Source of the DNA: Pseudomonas azotoformans | Lineage (GTDB): Bacteria; Pseudomonadota; Gammaproteobacteria; Pseudomonadales; Pseudomonadaceae | Direction of reading: 5' to 3' | Assembly (NCBI RefSeq): GCF_001579805.1 | Contig: NZ_CP014546.1 | Span: forward strand, 4,402,001-4,466,000 | DNA: 64,000 nucleotides | Part shown: positions 62,884 through 64,000 of the stretch, one piece after another | Layout: each line of letters starts with the position of its first letter | How positions within the stretch are numbered: position 1 is the stretch's first letter | Program-made: the position numbers and the translations under genes | Notes under the pieces: model-generated | Told to the model about the DNA's origin: nothing | Database searches by the model: none | The model's input: the letters and a program-made list of their open reading frames with translations, nothing else

Positions 62884-64000
62884 ATGAGCCAACACGACCG
62901 CCAAATCCTGCTCGGCGCCTTCATCCCCAGTGCGGGCATCATGGGCTCTGCGTGGCGCCACCCGAGCGCCGCCACGGACTCGTTCCGAGACTTCGAACAC
63001 TACCGCTGGATCGCCGAAAAACTTGAAGCAGCGCGCTTTCATGCGCTGTTCTTCAATGACTCGGTGAACGTCGAACTCGACCTGCAGGCCCTGGCACGCG
63101 GGCCCAACAGCGTGCGCTGGGACCCGCTGGTGCTGCTGCCGGCGCTGGCGTTGGTCACGCGCCATATCGGCCTGATCGCGACCGCCAGCACCACCTACAA
63201 CGAGCCGTACAACATTGCACGCAAGTTCGCCAACATCGACCACTTGAGCGGTGGCCGGGTCGGTTGGAACCTGGTGACGTCCCTGGGCGGCGGCGAGAAT
63301 TTCAATCGTGATGATCACATTAAGCATGCCGACCGCTACGAGCGCGCCGAAGAGTTCTATGACGTGGTCACCGGCCTGTGGGACAGCTGGGCCGACGATG
63401 CCTTTATCCAGGACAAGGCCAGCGGGAAATGGCTGGATACCGACAAGCTGCATGTGCTCAACCACCACGGCAAACACTTCCAGGTGCAAGGCCCGCTGAA
63501 TGCCTCGCGGCCAGTGCAGGGGTATCCGGTGATCGCCCAGGCCGGGTCCTCCGACACCGGTCGGCGGCTGGCTGCGCGGGCAGGGGAGTTGATTTTCACC
63601 GCGCAACACACGGTGGAGCAGGGCCTGGCGTTCTACCAGGAGATTAAGCAGACCGCTGCTGCATTGGGGCGCAACCCCGAGCACCTGAAGGTGCTGCCGG
63701 GGGTGTCCACCGTGATTGGCCGTACCCAGGCGGAAGCCCATGCCAAGTACGACCAGTTGCAGGAGCTGCTAGACCCGAAAACCTTCCTCAGTTCGATCTC
63801 GCGCTTTACCAGTCTGGGTTTTGACCTGTCGGAGCTGCCGTTCGATTCGCTGGTGCCGTTGCCGCCGGAGCACTTCGACACCAACACCCACAAGAGCCGG
63901 CAGAAACTGGTGTTTGACCTGATCCGCCGCGAGCGCCCAACGGTGCGCGAGCTGTTCAACAAACTCACCGCGGGTGGGCATCGCATCCTGATCGGTACGC
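62884..64000 (+). CDS. FMN-dependent monooxygenase of the NtaA/SnaA/DszA family (partial)
   Basis: 372 codons from ATG 62884 to the window edge without a stop; about 440-470 are usual, so only the C-terminus is missing. Family phrases are plain: LLGAFIPSAGIMGSAWRHP at the start, HALFFNDSVN near residue 53, ARKFANIDHLSGGRVGWNLV near 115 and GYPVIAQAGSSDTGRRLAAR near 215. These two-component flavin monooxygenases use FMNH2 from a partner reductase to oxidise sulfur-, nitrogen- or aromatic-containing nutrients. Beside a sulfonate-type binding protein it suggests organosulfur use, but the substrate is not fixed. It lies 13 bases after the receptor gene. Confidence 0.88.
   Translation, partial: MSQHDRQILLGAFIPSAGIMGSAWRHPSAATDSFRDFEHYRWIAEKLEAARFHALFFNDSVNVELDLQALARGPNSVRWDPLVLLPALALVTRHIGLIATASTTYNEPYNIARKFANIDHLSGGRVGWNLVTSLGGGENFNRDDHIKHADRYERAEEFYDVVTGLWDSWADDAFIQDKASGKWLDTDKLHVLNHHGKHFQVQGPLNASRPVQGYPVIAQAGSSDTGRRLAARAGELIFTAQHTVEQGLAFYQEIKQTAAALGRNPEHLKVLPGVSTVIGRTQAEAHAKYDQLQELLDPKTFLSSISRFTSLGFDLSELPFDSLVPLPPEHFDTNTHKSRQKLVFDLIRRERPTVRELFNKLTAGGHRILIGT

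Noticed and set aside
60756..62975. 739-codon antisense open frame over the TonB receptor gene
   Set aside because: It is the mirror of a GC-rich coding frame. The sense strand has clear plug and barrel motifs, and the antisense text has no recognisable domain or ribosome site.
1..64000. CRISPR arrays, rRNA operons and tRNA genes as integration sites
   Set aside because: I saw no regularly spaced direct repeats of CRISPR type and no tRNA or rRNA sequence, including beside the recombinase relics. A tRNA search tool was not available.

Overview
The window looks like a chromosomal stretch of a Pseudomonas species, most likely of the P. fluorescens/P. putida radiation. The basis is gene content: a DpkA homologue, a feruloyl-CoA hydratase/lyase that keeps every HCHL active-site residue, CntAB-type carnitine monooxygenase, FecI-type sigma factor, GC-rich codon use in the core-like parts and Shine-Dalgarno starts. 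This is inference; no rRNA or housekeeping marker is present.

Layout. (1) 1-3.8 kb, core-like: the start of a large leftward gene, dpkA, a DUF883 protein, a small conserved protein and a LysR regulator. (2) 3.8-9.6 kb, AT-richer: a Tn7-like transposon core (TnsA-like, TnsB, TnsC/TniB, TniQ) with repeat-rich left end; no matching right end was seen. (3) 9.7-10.6 kb: relics of a tyrosine recombinase and an IS66 transposase. (4) 10.8-21.5 kb: a gamma-butyrobetaine/carnitine catabolic cluster (BBOX, betaine-type binding protein, CntA, CntB, aldehyde dehydrogenase, Fe-alcohol dehydrogenase, NCS1 permease, two regulators). Both of its main promoter regions carry the same ATTGAA-type inverted repeat, and its TetR gene is frameshifted. 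(5) 21.7-23.5 kb: a gene graveyard (GntR with a stop codon, urea carboxylase tail, aldehyde dehydrogenase tail). (6) 23.8-35.4 kb: an AraC regulator with an NTF2-like domain, FAD oxidoreductase, cupin, LysR, a polyamine-type ABC transporter and an M24-hydrolase / HDAC-like deacetylase / aldehyde dehydrogenase set. (7) 35.5-36.4 kb: IS3 relic, a fecR stump and an orphan FecI sigma factor. (8) 36.7-53 kb: the ferulate-to-vanillate module (ech, vdh, fcs, MarR) followed by LysR, a DUF1302/DUF1329/YCF48/MMPL envelope set, MFS permease, FAH-family hydrolase, cyclase-family hydrolase and a DUF1398 protein. (9) 53-58.3 kb: a 1.3-kb gene-free stretch, a chemoreceptor of unusual layout, an IS21 istB relic and a second tyrosine-recombinase relic. 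(10) 58.6-64 kb: class II aldolase, ABC binding protein, TonB receptor and FMN monooxygenase (runs off the end), preceded by a leader with long complementary segments.

How it works together. Regions 4, 6 and 8 are self-contained nutrient-use modules, each with its own transporter, enzymes and regulator. They lie between two related, broken tyrosine-recombinase copies in the same orientation about 48 kb apart, and the junctions carry IS debris. The picture is of a variable locus assembled by successive insertions. The most unusual items are the Tn7-like element whose TnsA-like protein appears to lack the nuclease residues, the shared ATTGAA operators with a broken repressor, the unassigned envelope/hydrolase operon beside ferulate catabolism, and the structured leader at 58.4-58.6 kb.
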